The notes under the pieces: model-generated
The model's database searches: none
Seen by the model: only the letters and a program-made list of their open reading frames with translations
Told to the model about the DNA's origin: nothing
Translations under genes and position numbers: made by a program
Shown: piece by piece, positions 30,170 to 40,082 of the stretch
Layout of the letters: each line of letters opens with the position of its first letter
Numbering within the stretch: the first letter of the stretch is position 1
NCBI RefSeq assembly: GCF_902459775.1
Contig: NZ_CABPSQ010000009.1
Span: 124,001-188,000, forward strand
From: Pandoraea captiosa
GTDB taxonomy: Bacteria; Pseudomonadota; Gammaproteobacteria; Burkholderiales; Burkholderiaceae
Direction: 5' to 3'
Length of the DNA stretch: 64,000 bases

Positions 30170-33100
30170 GCGCCCTCCTCGCCCGCGCTTTCGACATCGG
30201 CGGCTTCGGCGCGGCCATCGAGCGAAAGCGCTTCGGCGAGCGCCGCGTTCTCGCCGGCGGCGAACAGTTCGTCGAGCGCATCGACCATGTCTCGTGACGG
30301 CTTGTCGAAGAAGACGCCCGGCACGTCCTCACCGGCGAGATGGGCGCTGGCCCAATCGGGGCGCACGCCCCGAACGAAAAGGTAGAGACTGCCGCCCATG
30401 TCGCGGTCGTAATCGTAATTGGGTAGACGGCGCCGCAGATAGCGATGCAGCGCCAGGGTGTAGAGCAGGTACTGCAAGTGGTAACCGTGCTCGGCCATCG
30501 CCTCACGCAGACCGTCTGCAGCGTAGTTTTCAGGGGCGGTGCCGAGATAGTTCGACTTCCAGTCGAGAATCCACCACTGACCGCCGTGCCGGAACACCAG
30601 ATCGATGAAGCCTTTCAGATAGCCGCGCAGCACGGTAGTGTCCAGAGGCAGATCCGGATAGCCGAACTGACGCAACACCCCGCGCAACGCGTCGAGCGAC
30701 ACGGCATCGGCCGGATACGTGAACTCCATTTCCGTCAGTCGCTCCGCCAGCGAGACGTCCCTCAGATAGAGGCCGGGACGCAACGGCGTCGAGAGCGTGT
30801 CGGCAAGCATGCTCATCATCATGGCGCGCCACGTATCGTTTTGCTCGGCGCCACGTCCGGGCGGTCGCTCGCGCAGCGCCCGGGACACCGCATGCGACCA
30901 TTGCGCGCGCGACTGGAAGTCTGCGAGTTCGAAGACCCGGTGCAAACTCTCGCCGGCGGCCGGCCCGCGCGGAAATCGCAGAATGTCGTCACCCGGCGGC
31001 CATGTGTCATCGCCCTCCGGCGGCAAGGCGAATGTCGGCCCGGCGTTGGCCTGTGCGTCGTAATCGGGACGCGTACGCTCCGGCGCGCTCAGTTGCCCCC
31101 CGCCCAATTGAGGCCCGGTATGCATGCCCGCCAGCAGGCCCGAGAAACTGCCAATACGCCACACTTCCCGCAACGCACGCGTGCTCACACGGGTCGTGAG
31201 CGCCGGCGGCGCGTCGTGGATGACGCGTGTATCGCCCGCGAGCGCGTCGCCGATCGGCAGGGGTACCACGTCGAGCGGCCCACCGACGAGCGCCTTCCAC
31301 GCGTGACGAATCGTCTCCACTCGTTCATCGGCGTCGACCGTCGAGGAGACCCACGTGTCGAACGCGATTCCCTGACCGGCGGCGAGCCAGTTGAGCATGC
31401 TGCCGCATGCTTCCTTCATGCTTCGACGCGACGAGTAAATACCTGCGGCCATATAGCATCGGTACACCGCTCGTGTGAGCGCGACGTACAACAGCCGCGC
31501 CTGCTCGGCCGACTGCTCCTGACGTAACGCGGCCGCGGCCGGCGACCCTTTGGCAGCGGCATCGGTAAAGTCGATGACTGCCGTAGCGCCGTCGTGGTAT
31601 TCGAGACCCTCGAGACTGCCGCCGTCACGCACGGCGCCATCCCAGAGGAAAGGACAAAACACCACGCCATACTCAAGCCCCTTGGACTTGTGTACGGTCA
31701 CGATCTGCACCAGATTCTGATCCGACTCAAGACGCAGTTGCGCCTCCTCCGCGCCGCTGGCGCTTCGCTGCGACGCCAGCCACCGGAGCAAGGCGGGCAT
31801 GCCCGGTTGCTCCGCCCAACGCGCCTGCGCGAGTTCGGCCAGATGCATGAAGTTGGTCAGGCTTCGCTCGCCGCCCGGTTGTGCGATCAGCCTCGCGGCC
31901 AGTCCCAATTCGCGCATGAGCGTGCGCCACATGGCGGAGAATCCGCGATCGGCCCACAACTGACGATAGCGTTGCAGTCGCTCGATCCAGGCAATCGCGT
32001 CCGCGTCGGAGGCTTCGCTGGTCTGCATCCGATAAAGCGCAGTGGCATCGAGTCCGAAAAGCGTCGTCGCGAGCGCCGCGCGAAGCGCACGCACATCGCC
32101 CGGCGCCTCCACGGCTCGCAGCACACGTAGCAAGGTGTCGGCCTCCTCACTGGCAAACACCGAATCCTGCGTCAGTTCGACGCTGCCCACGGCATGTTCG
32201 GCGAGCATGCCTTTCATGAGCGCCCCTTGCCGGTGCGTCTGTACGATCACCGCAATGTCGCCGGGCGCGAGCGGGCGCTCGCCGATCAGCACTTCGCCGC
32301 GCGAGGCCCCCGCCAGCAGGCGGGCAACCTCCGCCGCCGTCGCGCGCGCACATGCCTGTTGCGCCTCGTCTTTCGACAGCGGCTCATCGTCGTCGGGCAG
32401 CCACCACACCGTGAAGTCGGCAACTTCGCGCACGTCGGTCAAAGGTGGGCGACGACGTGCCCCCGGGCGCACCGGCGGGTAATCGAGCCCATCGAGCACG
32501 AACGCACGATCGTTCGCGCCAAATAGCCGGTTCCCCGCATCGATGATCGGCGGCGTGGAGCGCTGATTAACGGCAAGCGTGTAGGCTGCATCCGCATTCT
32601 CGCGCGCCGCCAGATAGGTATGCAGATCTGCAGCCCGGAAGCTGTAGATGGCCTGCTTCGGGTCGCCGACCATGAACATCGGCCCCCGGCCATCGCGCCC
32701 GGAAACGGCACCCGACTGCAACGGGGCGCCGTACACGGCATTGAAAATGGCGAACTGCAGCGGATCGGTATCCTGGAATTCATCGATCAGCGCGCAGGGA
32801 TAGCGCTCACGCAACGCCTGCGCGAGATCCGGGTGTTGATTCAGTGCCCGGGCGATATTACCAAGCAGGTCATCGAACGACACCACGCGCAGCTCGCGCT
32901 TGCGCAATGCCAACTGCTCGGGCGCCTGCATCAGCCATTCCCGCAGTATCCGCAGCCACTGCATTGCATAACGCTCATCGGCGTCGGCACGCGCCTGAAC
33001 GAGGACGTCGGCCATGGCAAAGAAGCGGTGTGCGGGCGGTGTCTCCCCCTTCTTGATGTCCTTGGACAGACGTGTCGTCGTCAGCAGTTCCGCCTTGGGC

Positions 33101-34041
33101 GCGAGAAGTGCGCCGGCGTCGCGCGCGCCGAGATACCGCTGCCACGCCGATACGGCCTGCGGCAGCGACGTCTCGTTGTAGATGTTCTTCTTGAAAGACG
33201 GCAGCGCGCGGCGCATCAGATCCGCGATGACGGATGCCTCGGCTTCCCAGCACTCGCAGGCGTCGGCGTAGGCCGCAAGCCATGCCGAATCGGCAGGCGT
33301 CACCGCGTCGCTCTGCACGGCCTCCGGCCAGCGAATTTCCGACATCGGCTTCTTGAGACGGCGCGCCAACTGATCCGTCAGCGTCGCCGGCGAGCGCTTC
33401 CTGTCCACCAGCCATGCGGCAAAACGGTCGTCCTGCGCGGCCATCGGCTCCACGACCCGGCGCCAGAACTCCACCGCGAGATCGTGCCGCACGCCATTGT
33501 CATCGGGGACAAGTTCGTAGGCAAACGGCAGGCCGGCAGCAAAGGGCACCTCGGCGAGTGCACGCTGGCAGAAACCGTGGATCGTATGAATCGACGCCTG
33601 ATCGAAGCTACGCAATGCCCTTTGCAGGCATTCGCGAATCGCCTTCGGCTTCATGTCGCCGCGCTCGATCAAGCCCGCAATCATGACGTTGAACAGCGGA
33701 TCGTCGCTGGCATCGGGATCGAAGTCGAAGTCGAACTCGAAGCGGTCATCATCCTCGGCGCCGCCCTCACCTTCGCTCGCCTGCGCCTCGTCACCGAAGA
33801 CAGGCGCCATGGCCGCGACCAGTCCTGCGAGACGCCCGCGAATGCGTTCGCGCAACTCCGCCGTTGCGGCATTCGTGAATGTCACGACAAGAATTTGTTC
33901 GACGCTCAGTTGTTTCTCGAGCAGCAACCGCACATATAGCGCGCAGATGTTCCAGGTCTTGCCGGTGCCGGCAGAGGCTTCGATCAGGCATACGCCATCG
34001 AGGTCGCAACCGAAAACATCGAGATCGATGAGTTGGGTCAT
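30166..34041 (-). CDS. recB: Exodeoxyribonuclease V subunit beta (RecB)
   Basis: The 3'-5' helicase and nuclease subunit of RecBCD. 1291 residues. Walker A EASAGTGKT (Lys28) at the extreme N-terminus, VVTFTNAATAELRERIR as motif Ia, HTIHGFCQRAL, LIDEFQDTDPLQ as motif II, VTVHKSKGLEYGVVF as motif V, and the nuclease core GYLKGFIDLVF plus WWILDWKSNYLG (D-x-K near residue 1158). Between residues 85 and 120 there is a strongly acidic insert with F-D repeats. The start MTQLIDLD overlaps the recC stop by ATGA; the recD start overlaps this gene's stop in the same way. Confidence 0.96.
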   Translation of the reverse strand: MTQLIDLDVFGCDLDGVCLIEASAGTGKTWNICALYVRLLLEKQLSVEQILVVTFTNAATAELRERIRGRLAGLVAAMAPVFGDEAQASEGEGGAEDDDRFEFDFDFDPDASDDPLFNVMIAGLIERGDMKPKAIRECLQRALRSFDQASIHTIHGFCQRALAEVPFAAGLPFAYELVPDDNGVRHDLAVEFWRRVVEPMAAQDDRFAAWLVDRKRSPATLTDQLARRLKKPMSEIRWPEAVQSDAVTPADSAWLAAYADACECWEAEASVIADLMRRALPSFKKNIYNETSLPQAVSAWQRYLGARDAGALLAPKAELLTTTRLSKDIKKGETPPAHRFFAMADVLVQARADADERYAMQWLRILREWLMQAPEQLALRKRELRVVSFDDLLGNIARALNQHPDLAQALRERYPCALIDEFQDTDPLQFAIFNAVYGAPLQSGAVSGRDGRGPMFMVGDPKQAIYSFRAADLHTYLAARENADAAYTLAVNQRSTPPIIDAGNRLFGANDRAFVLDGLDYPPVRPGARRRPPLTDVREVADFTVWWLPDDDEPLSKDEAQQACARATAAEVARLLAGASRGEVLIGERPLAPGDIAVIVQTHRQGALMKGMLAEHAVGSVELTQDSVFASEEADTLLRVLRAVEAPGDVRALRAALATTLFGLDATALYRMQTSEASDADAIAWIERLQRYRQLWADRGFSAMWRTLMRELGLAARLIAQPGGERSLTNFMHLAELAQARWAEQPGMPALLRWLASQRSASGAEEAQLRLESDQNLVQIVTVHKSKGLEYGVVFCPFLWDGAVRDGGSLEGLEYHDGATAVIDFTDAAAKGSPAAAALRQEQSAEQARLLYVALTRAVYRCYMAAGIYSSRRSMKEACGSMLNWLAAGQGIAFDTWVSSTVDADERVETIRHAWKALVGGPLDVVPLPIGDALAGDTRVIHDAPPALTTRVSTRALREVWRIGSFSGLLAGMHTGPQLGGGQLSAPERTRPDYDAQANAGPTFALPPEGDDTWPPGDDILRFPRGPAAGESLHRVFELADFQSRAQWSHAVSRALRERPPGRGAEQNDTWRAMMMSMLADTLSTPLRPGLYLRDVSLAERLTEMEFTYPADAVSLDALRGVLRQFGYPDLPLDTTVLRGYLKGFIDLVFRHGGQWWILDWKSNYLGTAPENYAADGLREAMAEHGYHLQYLLYTLALHRYLRRRLPNYDYDRDMGGSLYLFVRGVRPDWASAHLAGEDVPGVFFDKPSRDMVDALDELFAAGENAALAEALSLDGRAEAADVESAGEEGA

Positions 34042-37000
34042 GCGCCCTCCACCAGTTCGAGGTGCTGCACCATGGGCCCGAACATCGTGTTTGCCAGCAA
34101 TTCGAACGGCTCGGCCAGCGGGTCTTCCACCCCGCGCCAGATCAACCTGGTATAGGGATCGTCCGCATCGCCGCGCGCGAAGGCCGAGCCTTGCCATGCG
34201 CTCTGCGCATCGGCGAGTTTGCCGGTACTGGCGAGCTTCCAGGCGCTGCGTACGAAGAATGGCAGCGGGCGCGTCTGCCCAAGCCGATAAAGCGCCACCC
34301 ACTGCGCGAGCAATCGCGCCGCATCATCCACCGGGCGCAGCGCGAAGGTCTCGTCTTCGCCGTACCAGAGGGTTCTGGCCGCAACGTCCAATCCGGCATG
34401 CTCGGGCTGTTGAAGATGGGCGCACAACGCCAGATGCGCGAGCCATGCGGCCAGCAAATCGCTCGGGCGCATGCTGCCGTACCGGTACATCACGAGCCCG
34501 TGACGCGACACCGGGGCAAGGCGCCCTTGCAACAGACATGCCGCTGAGAGCGTGGCATCGCCGTGCCACATCGAATCCGTGGATGCCTGCCAGGCGGGCG
34601 GCAGCGTCGGCGCCAACGGCAGCGTGACCAGAAGTTCGTGCGTACCCTCGGCCTGTGCCTGCCGCACCTGCGTGGCGAGGGCACGCAGCCCTCCCAGTTC
34701 ACGACGACGCCACACCGCCCCCGTCGCCCCGCCGGGCAACTCGTGGCTCACGCTGGCGATACGCTCGACGGCCTGCGCATTGGCGCGGGCGTTTCGGCCA
34801 TCTCCCTCGTCATCGCGCAACAGGCGAGGCAACAGGCGGGCGGCCAGCGCGTCGCGGCCCGCCCAGTCGAGCACGAACGGCTCGTCATCCTCGACCTCGG
34901 TGAGCATGTCATTGAGCGAGAGGCCGAGCCGATCCCGCGCCCATGCCCGACTCGGATGTCGCCAGAAGCGAAGCAAATCGTCGAGCGTCAGATGGGTTTG
35001 TGCAACGCCCGGCAGGGGTTCGCGCACGAAGGGCTGGGTCGGCCGGTTCGGCGTCGGAGATGCCAGTTGATCCGCCAGTTGTTGGGCCGCCTCACCGTTG
35101 GACACGTCGTAGCTATAGAGCGATGGCGCCTCGCCGTCGAAGTACTTCGGGGAGAAGGGTTGGAGGGGATGCAGCACAACGAGGCGCTCTCTTGCCTCAC
35201 GTTGGTCGTCAAGGCTGAAACCATGCGACACCGGGGCGAGCAACTGTCCGGTGAAATCGAGCAGTTCGTCCACGGCAGTCGACGGCGGTAACGGCGCGTT
35301 ATCGCGCACGCTTCTGCCCGTGTAGGTGATCAGGAAGCGGTCCTGCGCGCTGAGCATGAGATCCAGAAAGAGATTGCGCTCATCGTCACGACGCTGGCGG
35401 TCCCCGCGCTGTGGAAGCGCACGCATCAGATCGAACTCGTCCGCTCTTACGCGCCCAGGCAGCACGCCGTCGTCCATGCCGATCATGCAAACGACACGGT
35501 ATGGCAACAAGCGCAAGCTCGGAATCGCTGCAAATGTCACGCGCCCGGACGGCACGCCGCCGCGCGTCGGGTCGTCGAGCGCGTCGGCCAGCACCCGTGC
35601 TACCACTTCCACAGGGACCTGCACTTCGGGTGCACCGTCGGCGATGGCCGACCCGATCTGCTCGATGGCCATGCGCACCTCCGCGACGTCATCGGCAAAT
35701 CGCGGTTCGTCCGAAAAGAATTGCTCCAACATCGCCAACAACTGGTCGCGCCATGCGAGACCCGTGCGCTCGGTTTGCAGCGCGACCGTCGTCGCATCGA
35801 GGTCGTCGATCAATCGAGCCAACTGACCGAGCAATTCGGCTCGCCCGCCTTCGATGCCCCCGACAGGAAGCCAATCGTCCACAGGCATGGCATCGTCGGG
35901 CAACGCGTAGCCGAGGAACAGGCGCATCATGGCGTCACCCAGCGTGTGGCGCTCAAGCGCGGGCACAACGTCGTCCCCAACGTCGCCGGTGCGCCCCTTC
36001 ATCGCCTTCGCCCCCGGGCCTTCGAGTCGGAGCAAGGCGTCGCCTCGCCAGCCGCGTCGCGCCCCGGCGGCATGCAACCAGTTCTGAATGGCATCGAGTA
36101 CGTTGCCGCCGAGATCGTAGCGTTGCGCAACGGCTTCCGTGCGCGCAAGTTCCACCAGACTCGATGCCGCGACACGTTGCTGCGGTAGTGCCAGAATCGA
36201 CGCAAACGCACGCGCAACCGGATTGGTCCGCGTAGGCGGCAGCCCAGTCACCAGATAGGGAATGCGCGGGGTGGACGTACCAAAAACGGCATCGATGAGC
36301 GGCGCTGCGCGACCGAGATCCGGTACGGTGATCAGCACGTCGTCGGGGCGCAGGTCGGGAATCTCGTCGAAGCAGGCCAGCAACTGGTCGTGCAGCACTT
36401 CGATCTGGCGCGCGAGACTGTGACAGACATGCACTTGAACAGAGCCATCGGCACCAACGCCGTCCGGCACACCGTGCCGGCCATCGTCCAACGTCAGAAT
36501 GCCGTTCTGCAGCGCGGCGAGCAGCGTCGGTGCGGGATTGGGCTGAAATAGCGCACGGTCCTCGACCGCCTGCGGTGCGAGGTCCGCATACAGCGCGTCG
36601 ATGTGCGACTGCGTCTGACGCCCCCACTCCGCCAGAAGCGGATGCCCCACTTCACGATGGGCCGCACCGTCTCGCCGCGTCAGATACGACAACCGCGACG
36701 GCGGCACGATATCGAACCAATAACTTTCACAGGGATTGAGGACGTAAAGATGCACGTCGATCAGGCGCGACATGGCCTTGAGCAGGGCCATCGAAAGCGG
36801 CGGCATCGACGACAGTGCAAACACCGAGACGCGTGACGGCCAACCCACAGGAATCGTCTCGGGGGTCAGCTGCTCGATCCTGTCGATGGCGCGCAACGTC
36901 GGGTGGCGCTCACGAATCTCCAGATGGGCAAGTACCTGCCGCCACAACGCGCTTTGCCAAGCCTCATCGGCACGCTGGACGTCCCCCCAGGTGGTTGCTG

Positions 37001-37481
37001 CCCCGGGCGCGATCGTCTCGCCGGACTGCCAGCGCTCCAACCAGTCCGGTCGGTACGTCAGATATTGATCGTAGATATGGGCGAGACGGTCGGCCAACTC
37101 GAAGCGCATGACGTCGTCCGCGCCGGCGAGGTAACCGGCCAGACGCGGTGAGGCCTCCACCCACGGTTTCGCCAGACACTGGTACAGCGGCCAGACCAGC
37201 CGGTCCGGCGCAAACGGCGAGCTTTCCGGCACCGTGACCAGTTTCCCCGCCATGTCCCACAGCCACTGGGCGAGATAGGTCAGGCGAACGTTGGCGCACA
37301 CGCCGAAGATGTCCGCATAGTCCAACTCCAGTCGACGACGCACGGCCACACTTGGCACGACGATAGTTTCCGTCTCGAAGGGATCGACCGGTCCCGACGG
37401 CGCGCCGGGAGCCAGCGCGATGTCGCGGAGCAGAGCAGCTTCGAGCGTGGTGAACCGGTTGGAGAAGAATAGATGGAGCAT
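34038..37481 (-). CDS. recC: Exodeoxyribonuclease V subunit gamma (RecC)
   Basis: Chi-recognition and scaffold subunit of RecBCD; an inactivated helicase/nuclease homologue. 1147 residues, close to E. coli RecC. The N-terminus MLHLFFSNRFTTLEAALL matches family starts. Internal blocks include ETIVVPSVAVRRRLELDYAD, HVCHSLARQIEVLHDQLL, LITVPDLGRAAPLIDAVFG and YRVVCMIGMDDGVLPG. The in-frame upstream extension to 37703 is not conserved-looking. First gene of a recC-recB-recD operon with two 4-bp ATGA overlaps. The 257-bp gap to the divergent FUSC gene presumably holds both promoters. Confidence 0.95.
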   Translation of the reverse strand: MLHLFFSNRFTTLEAALLRDIALAPGAPSGPVDPFETETIVVPSVAVRRRLELDYADIFGVCANVRLTYLAQWLWDMAGKLVTVPESSPFAPDRLVWPLYQCLAKPWVEASPRLAGYLAGADDVMRFELADRLAHIYDQYLTYRPDWLERWQSGETIAPGAATTWGDVQRADEAWQSALWRQVLAHLEIRERHPTLRAIDRIEQLTPETIPVGWPSRVSVFALSSMPPLSMALLKAMSRLIDVHLYVLNPCESYWFDIVPPSRLSYLTRRDGAAHREVGHPLLAEWGRQTQSHIDALYADLAPQAVEDRALFQPNPAPTLLAALQNGILTLDDGRHGVPDGVGADGSVQVHVCHSLARQIEVLHDQLLACFDEIPDLRPDDVLITVPDLGRAAPLIDAVFGTSTPRIPYLVTGLPPTRTNPVARAFASILALPQQRVAASSLVELARTEAVAQRYDLGGNVLDAIQNWLHAAGARRGWRGDALLRLEGPGAKAMKGRTGDVGDDVVPALERHTLGDAMMRLFLGYALPDDAMPVDDWLPVGGIEGGRAELLGQLARLIDDLDATTVALQTERTGLAWRDQLLAMLEQFFSDEPRFADDVAEVRMAIEQIGSAIADGAPEVQVPVEVVARVLADALDDPTRGGVPSGRVTFAAIPSLRLLPYRVVCMIGMDDGVLPGRVRADEFDLMRALPQRGDRQRRDDERNLFLDLMLSAQDRFLITYTGRSVRDNAPLPPSTAVDELLDFTGQLLAPVSHGFSLDDQREARERLVVLHPLQPFSPKYFDGEAPSLYSYDVSNGEAAQQLADQLASPTPNRPTQPFVREPLPGVAQTHLTLDDLLRFWRHPSRAWARDRLGLSLNDMLTEVEDDEPFVLDWAGRDALAARLLPRLLRDDEGDGRNARANAQAVERIASVSHELPGGATGAVWRRRELGGLRALATQVRQAQAEGTHELLVTLPLAPTLPPAWQASTDSMWHGDATLSAACLLQGRLAPVSRHGLVMYRYGSMRPSDLLAAWLAHLALCAHLQQPEHAGLDVAARTLWYGEDETFALRPVDDAARLLAQWVALYRLGQTRPLPFFVRSAWKLASTGKLADAQSAWQGSAFARGDADDPYTRLIWRGVEDPLAEPFELLANTMFGPMVQHLELVEGA

Positions 37482-37738
37482 GCGGGCGTGGCGGCTTAGC
37501 GAGTCTGTTCGCAAGCATAGCAAATGCCCCTTCCCAAAGCCTATCGGACAGATCCGAAAGCCTGCCCCGCCATTGGTGACGGCTGCTGGCATTGCCGAGG
37601 CCCAACCGCACGGGCAGCCCGCATGTAACCGGCGGTATCCCCACTTCGCGGCACGCGGGGCTTCGGCTAGACTCTCACTGCGCCGCGCACCACCCCATCG
37701 CACGGCCGGCTTTGCTGCGGAACCCTCGCACCCGACGC

Positions 37739-39961
37739 ATGGACTATCAGACCGATATCAAGAAGTTCCTATATAGCCATTACTTTTTTAGCGGCACCCG
37801 CCAGGCAGTCGGCGTCATCCTGCCCGCGCTCGTCCTGTTCTGGGGGATGGATCAGCACCTGCTCGGCATCGAGGTCGCCTCCGGCGCGCTTTGCGCCAGC
37901 GTGGTCGACATCAACGGGCCGCTGCGCCACAAGCACACCGAATTGCTCAGTTGCACGCTGCTGGGCGCCCTGACCGTGCTCATTACCGGTATGGCGACGG
38001 CCGCACAGCCGTGGCAGCTATGGATTACCACGCTGATTCTGACGTTCGGCCTGTCCATGCTCGTGGTCTACGGCTTTCGCGCCTCGCTCGTGAGCTTTGC
38101 CTGCCTGATGATGATGGTGCTCAACGTCGAGGCCGACCTCACGCGTCATCAGGCGGTGCTCGATGCCGGCGCCGTACTCGCCGGCGGTCTCTGGTACACC
38201 TACTTCAGCCTGTTCGTGTGCCGGATCTGGTGGTTTCGCATCGAACAGCAGACCCTCGCCGAGTGTTTTTTCGTGACCTCGGAATATCTCGAGGCCAAGG
38301 CCGCCTTCTACGACACTTCCACGGATATCGACGACTGCTACCGGCGTCTGATTGCCGCGCAGGTAAACGTCGTGGAAAAGCAGCAAGCGGCGCGTGAGAT
38401 CATTTTGCGCAATCTCCCTCGCCTGCGTATCGGCGCGCTCGAACCGCGCCGCACAATGCTGTTCAATCTGTTCATCAACATCGTCGACCTGCACGAGACG
38501 GTGGTCTCCGTGCATACCGATTACCCGATGTTGCGTCGTGAGTTCGCCAACAACGACGTTCTCCTGTTTTTCCGTGACATGATCCGCAAGATCGCCATCG
38601 AGGTGGATGCGATCGGTTATGCGATCGCCACGAACGAGCCCTCGCGGGCTCAGCGGAGCTGGCGCGCCGAGTTCCGGGCCATCGAGTACGAAATCGAACT
38701 CATGCGCAAGCAGTCGCTCCAGCAACGCTCCCCGGAGGCCTATCACGCACTCACGAGCACCTTCCGTCGCGTGTGGAGTACGACCCGCATCGTCGAGCGC
38801 ATGCATCGCAACACGGATGTGAGCACGGCCGGAAACGCCACCGAGGTGCAGATCGATCAGGCACTGGTCCGATTCACGTCGCGGCAGAGCTTCTCTCCGA
38901 AGTTGCTCTGGAAAAATCTGACTTTCTCGTCGCCCAGCTTCCGCCACGCATTGCGGGTGACGATCGCAATCACGGCCGGTTTGCTCGTCTGCGAGAACTG
39001 GTCGCTGCTGGCCGGACAGGATCACAGCTACTGGGTGCTGCTCACGATCATCGTGATTCTGAAGCCTGGGTTCAGTCTGACCAAGCAGAAGAACGCGCAA
39101 CGTCTGACCGGCACCCTCGTTGGCTGCGTGAGCGTGCTGGTGATCCTCTCGTTCGTGCACAAGGCCTGGATTCTGCTCGCCCTCATGTTTTTCTGCATGA
39201 TCATGGGCAACAGCCTGTCGCTGTTCAATTACGGGCTGTCGGTCGTCTTCATGTCGTCTTACGTGCTGCTGCTCTTTCACTTCCTGCTGCCCGGTTCGCT
39301 TTCGGTAATCGGCGAGCGCGCCATCGATACGCTGATCGGTTCGGCCATCGCGCTGGTGTGTTCGTACCTGTTCCCGTACTGGGAATACCGGCTGATGGGG
39401 CCGCTGATCCGCAATGCCGTGCAGTCGACCCGCACGTACCTTGAGGCGTGCGCCGGGCTCGACGGCAAGCGAGACAATCTTGCCTATCGCATGGCGCGCA
39501 AGGACATGCACATTGCCTTCGGGAATTTCGGCGCCGCCTTCAAGCGGATGATGCTCGAACCGAAGTCGAAGCAGGTCGCCGTGGCGGAACTCAATGATTT
39601 GCTGGTACAGAACCACGTGATGGCGTCGTACATCACGGGGATGTCCGACGTGTTGCCGCGTCAGATTGCGGCGGACAAGAGCGGGGAACTGGGACAGGTC
39701 GTGGCGGCCATCAGCGACCTGCTGTCGCAGGCGGTCGCGGCCCCGGCGGCGTCGGTGCCGACGGACGCGCAGGCAGCCACCGAGGCCATGCGCGACTACA
39801 CGCGCCGGCTGGACGCGCTGGTGGTGGCGCAAGAGCAGCAGCCCGAGGTCGCCGACGCCCACATCCAGGAAATCAAGCAAGTCGTGCATCAACTCAAGCA
39901 GATGCTGCGCGCCGGTGAGTTGATTCTGCGTGACATGCGGGCCATCCGGTTGCCCGCCTGA
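37739..39961 (+). CDS. FUSC-family inner-membrane transporter, YccS/AaeB-like
   Basis: 740 residues, the size of YccS/YhfK. Two repeats of a multi-helix membrane domain (about residues 15-160 and 400-550), each followed by a long cytosolic helical region. YccS-like landmarks are the first helix block GTRQAVGVILPALVLFWG, the RHQAVLDAGAVLAGGLWYTYFSL block and, in the second half, RHALRVTIAITAGLLVCENW and SYWVLLTIIVILKPGFSLTK. Relatives with AaeB export aromatic carboxylic acids; the substrate here is unknown. No partner adaptor protein is adjacent. Ends in a region of 15-bp tandem repeats. Confidence 0.9.
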   Translation: MDYQTDIKKFLYSHYFFSGTRQAVGVILPALVLFWGMDQHLLGIEVASGALCASVVDINGPLRHKHTELLSCTLLGALTVLITGMATAAQPWQLWITTLILTFGLSMLVVYGFRASLVSFACLMMMVLNVEADLTRHQAVLDAGAVLAGGLWYTYFSLFVCRIWWFRIEQQTLAECFFVTSEYLEAKAAFYDTSTDIDDCYRRLIAAQVNVVEKQQAAREIILRNLPRLRIGALEPRRTMLFNLFINIVDLHETVVSVHTDYPMLRREFANNDVLLFFRDMIRKIAIEVDAIGYAIATNEPSRAQRSWRAEFRAIEYEIELMRKQSLQQRSPEAYHALTSTFRRVWSTTRIVERMHRNTDVSTAGNATEVQIDQALVRFTSRQSFSPKLLWKNLTFSSPSFRHALRVTIAITAGLLVCENWSLLAGQDHSYWVLLTIIVILKPGFSLTKQKNAQRLTGTLVGCVSVLVILSFVHKAWILLALMFFCMIMGNSLSLFNYGLSVVFMSSYVLLLFHFLLPGSLSVIGERAIDTLIGSAIALVCSYLFPYWEYRLMGPLIRNAVQSTRTYLEACAGLDGKRDNLAYRMARKDMHIAFGNFGAAFKRMMLEPKSKQVAVAELNDLLVQNHVMASYITGMSDVLPRQIAADKSGELGQVVAAISDLLSQAVAAPAASVPTDAQAATEAMRDYTRRLDALVVAQEQQPEVADAHIQEIKQVVHQLKQMLRAGELILRDMRAIRLPA

Positions 39962-39963
39962 GT

Positions 39964-40053
39964 CCCGTCCGTCCGAGTCATACCCGCCCGGGTCGCGTCC
40001 GTCCGGATCACGTCCGTCCGGATCACGTCCGTCCGGATCACGCCCGTCCGAGC
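39964..40053. repeat. 15-bp tandem repeat (six units) after the FUSC gene
   Basis: Six consecutive 15-bp units with consensus CACGTCCGTCCGGAT; units 3-5 are nearly identical, the outer ones degenerate. It lies between the stop codon of the FUSC gene and the stop codon of the convergent NarL-type regulator, so it is transcribed into both 3' ends. It is not a CRISPR array: there are no spacers. Confidence 0.85.
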
Positions 40054-40082
40054 TACGCCACGCGGACGCGCTCGCTCACCGG

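Noticed and set aside
39964-40053. Possible CRISPR array
   Set aside because: Units are contiguous 15-mers with no unique spacers.
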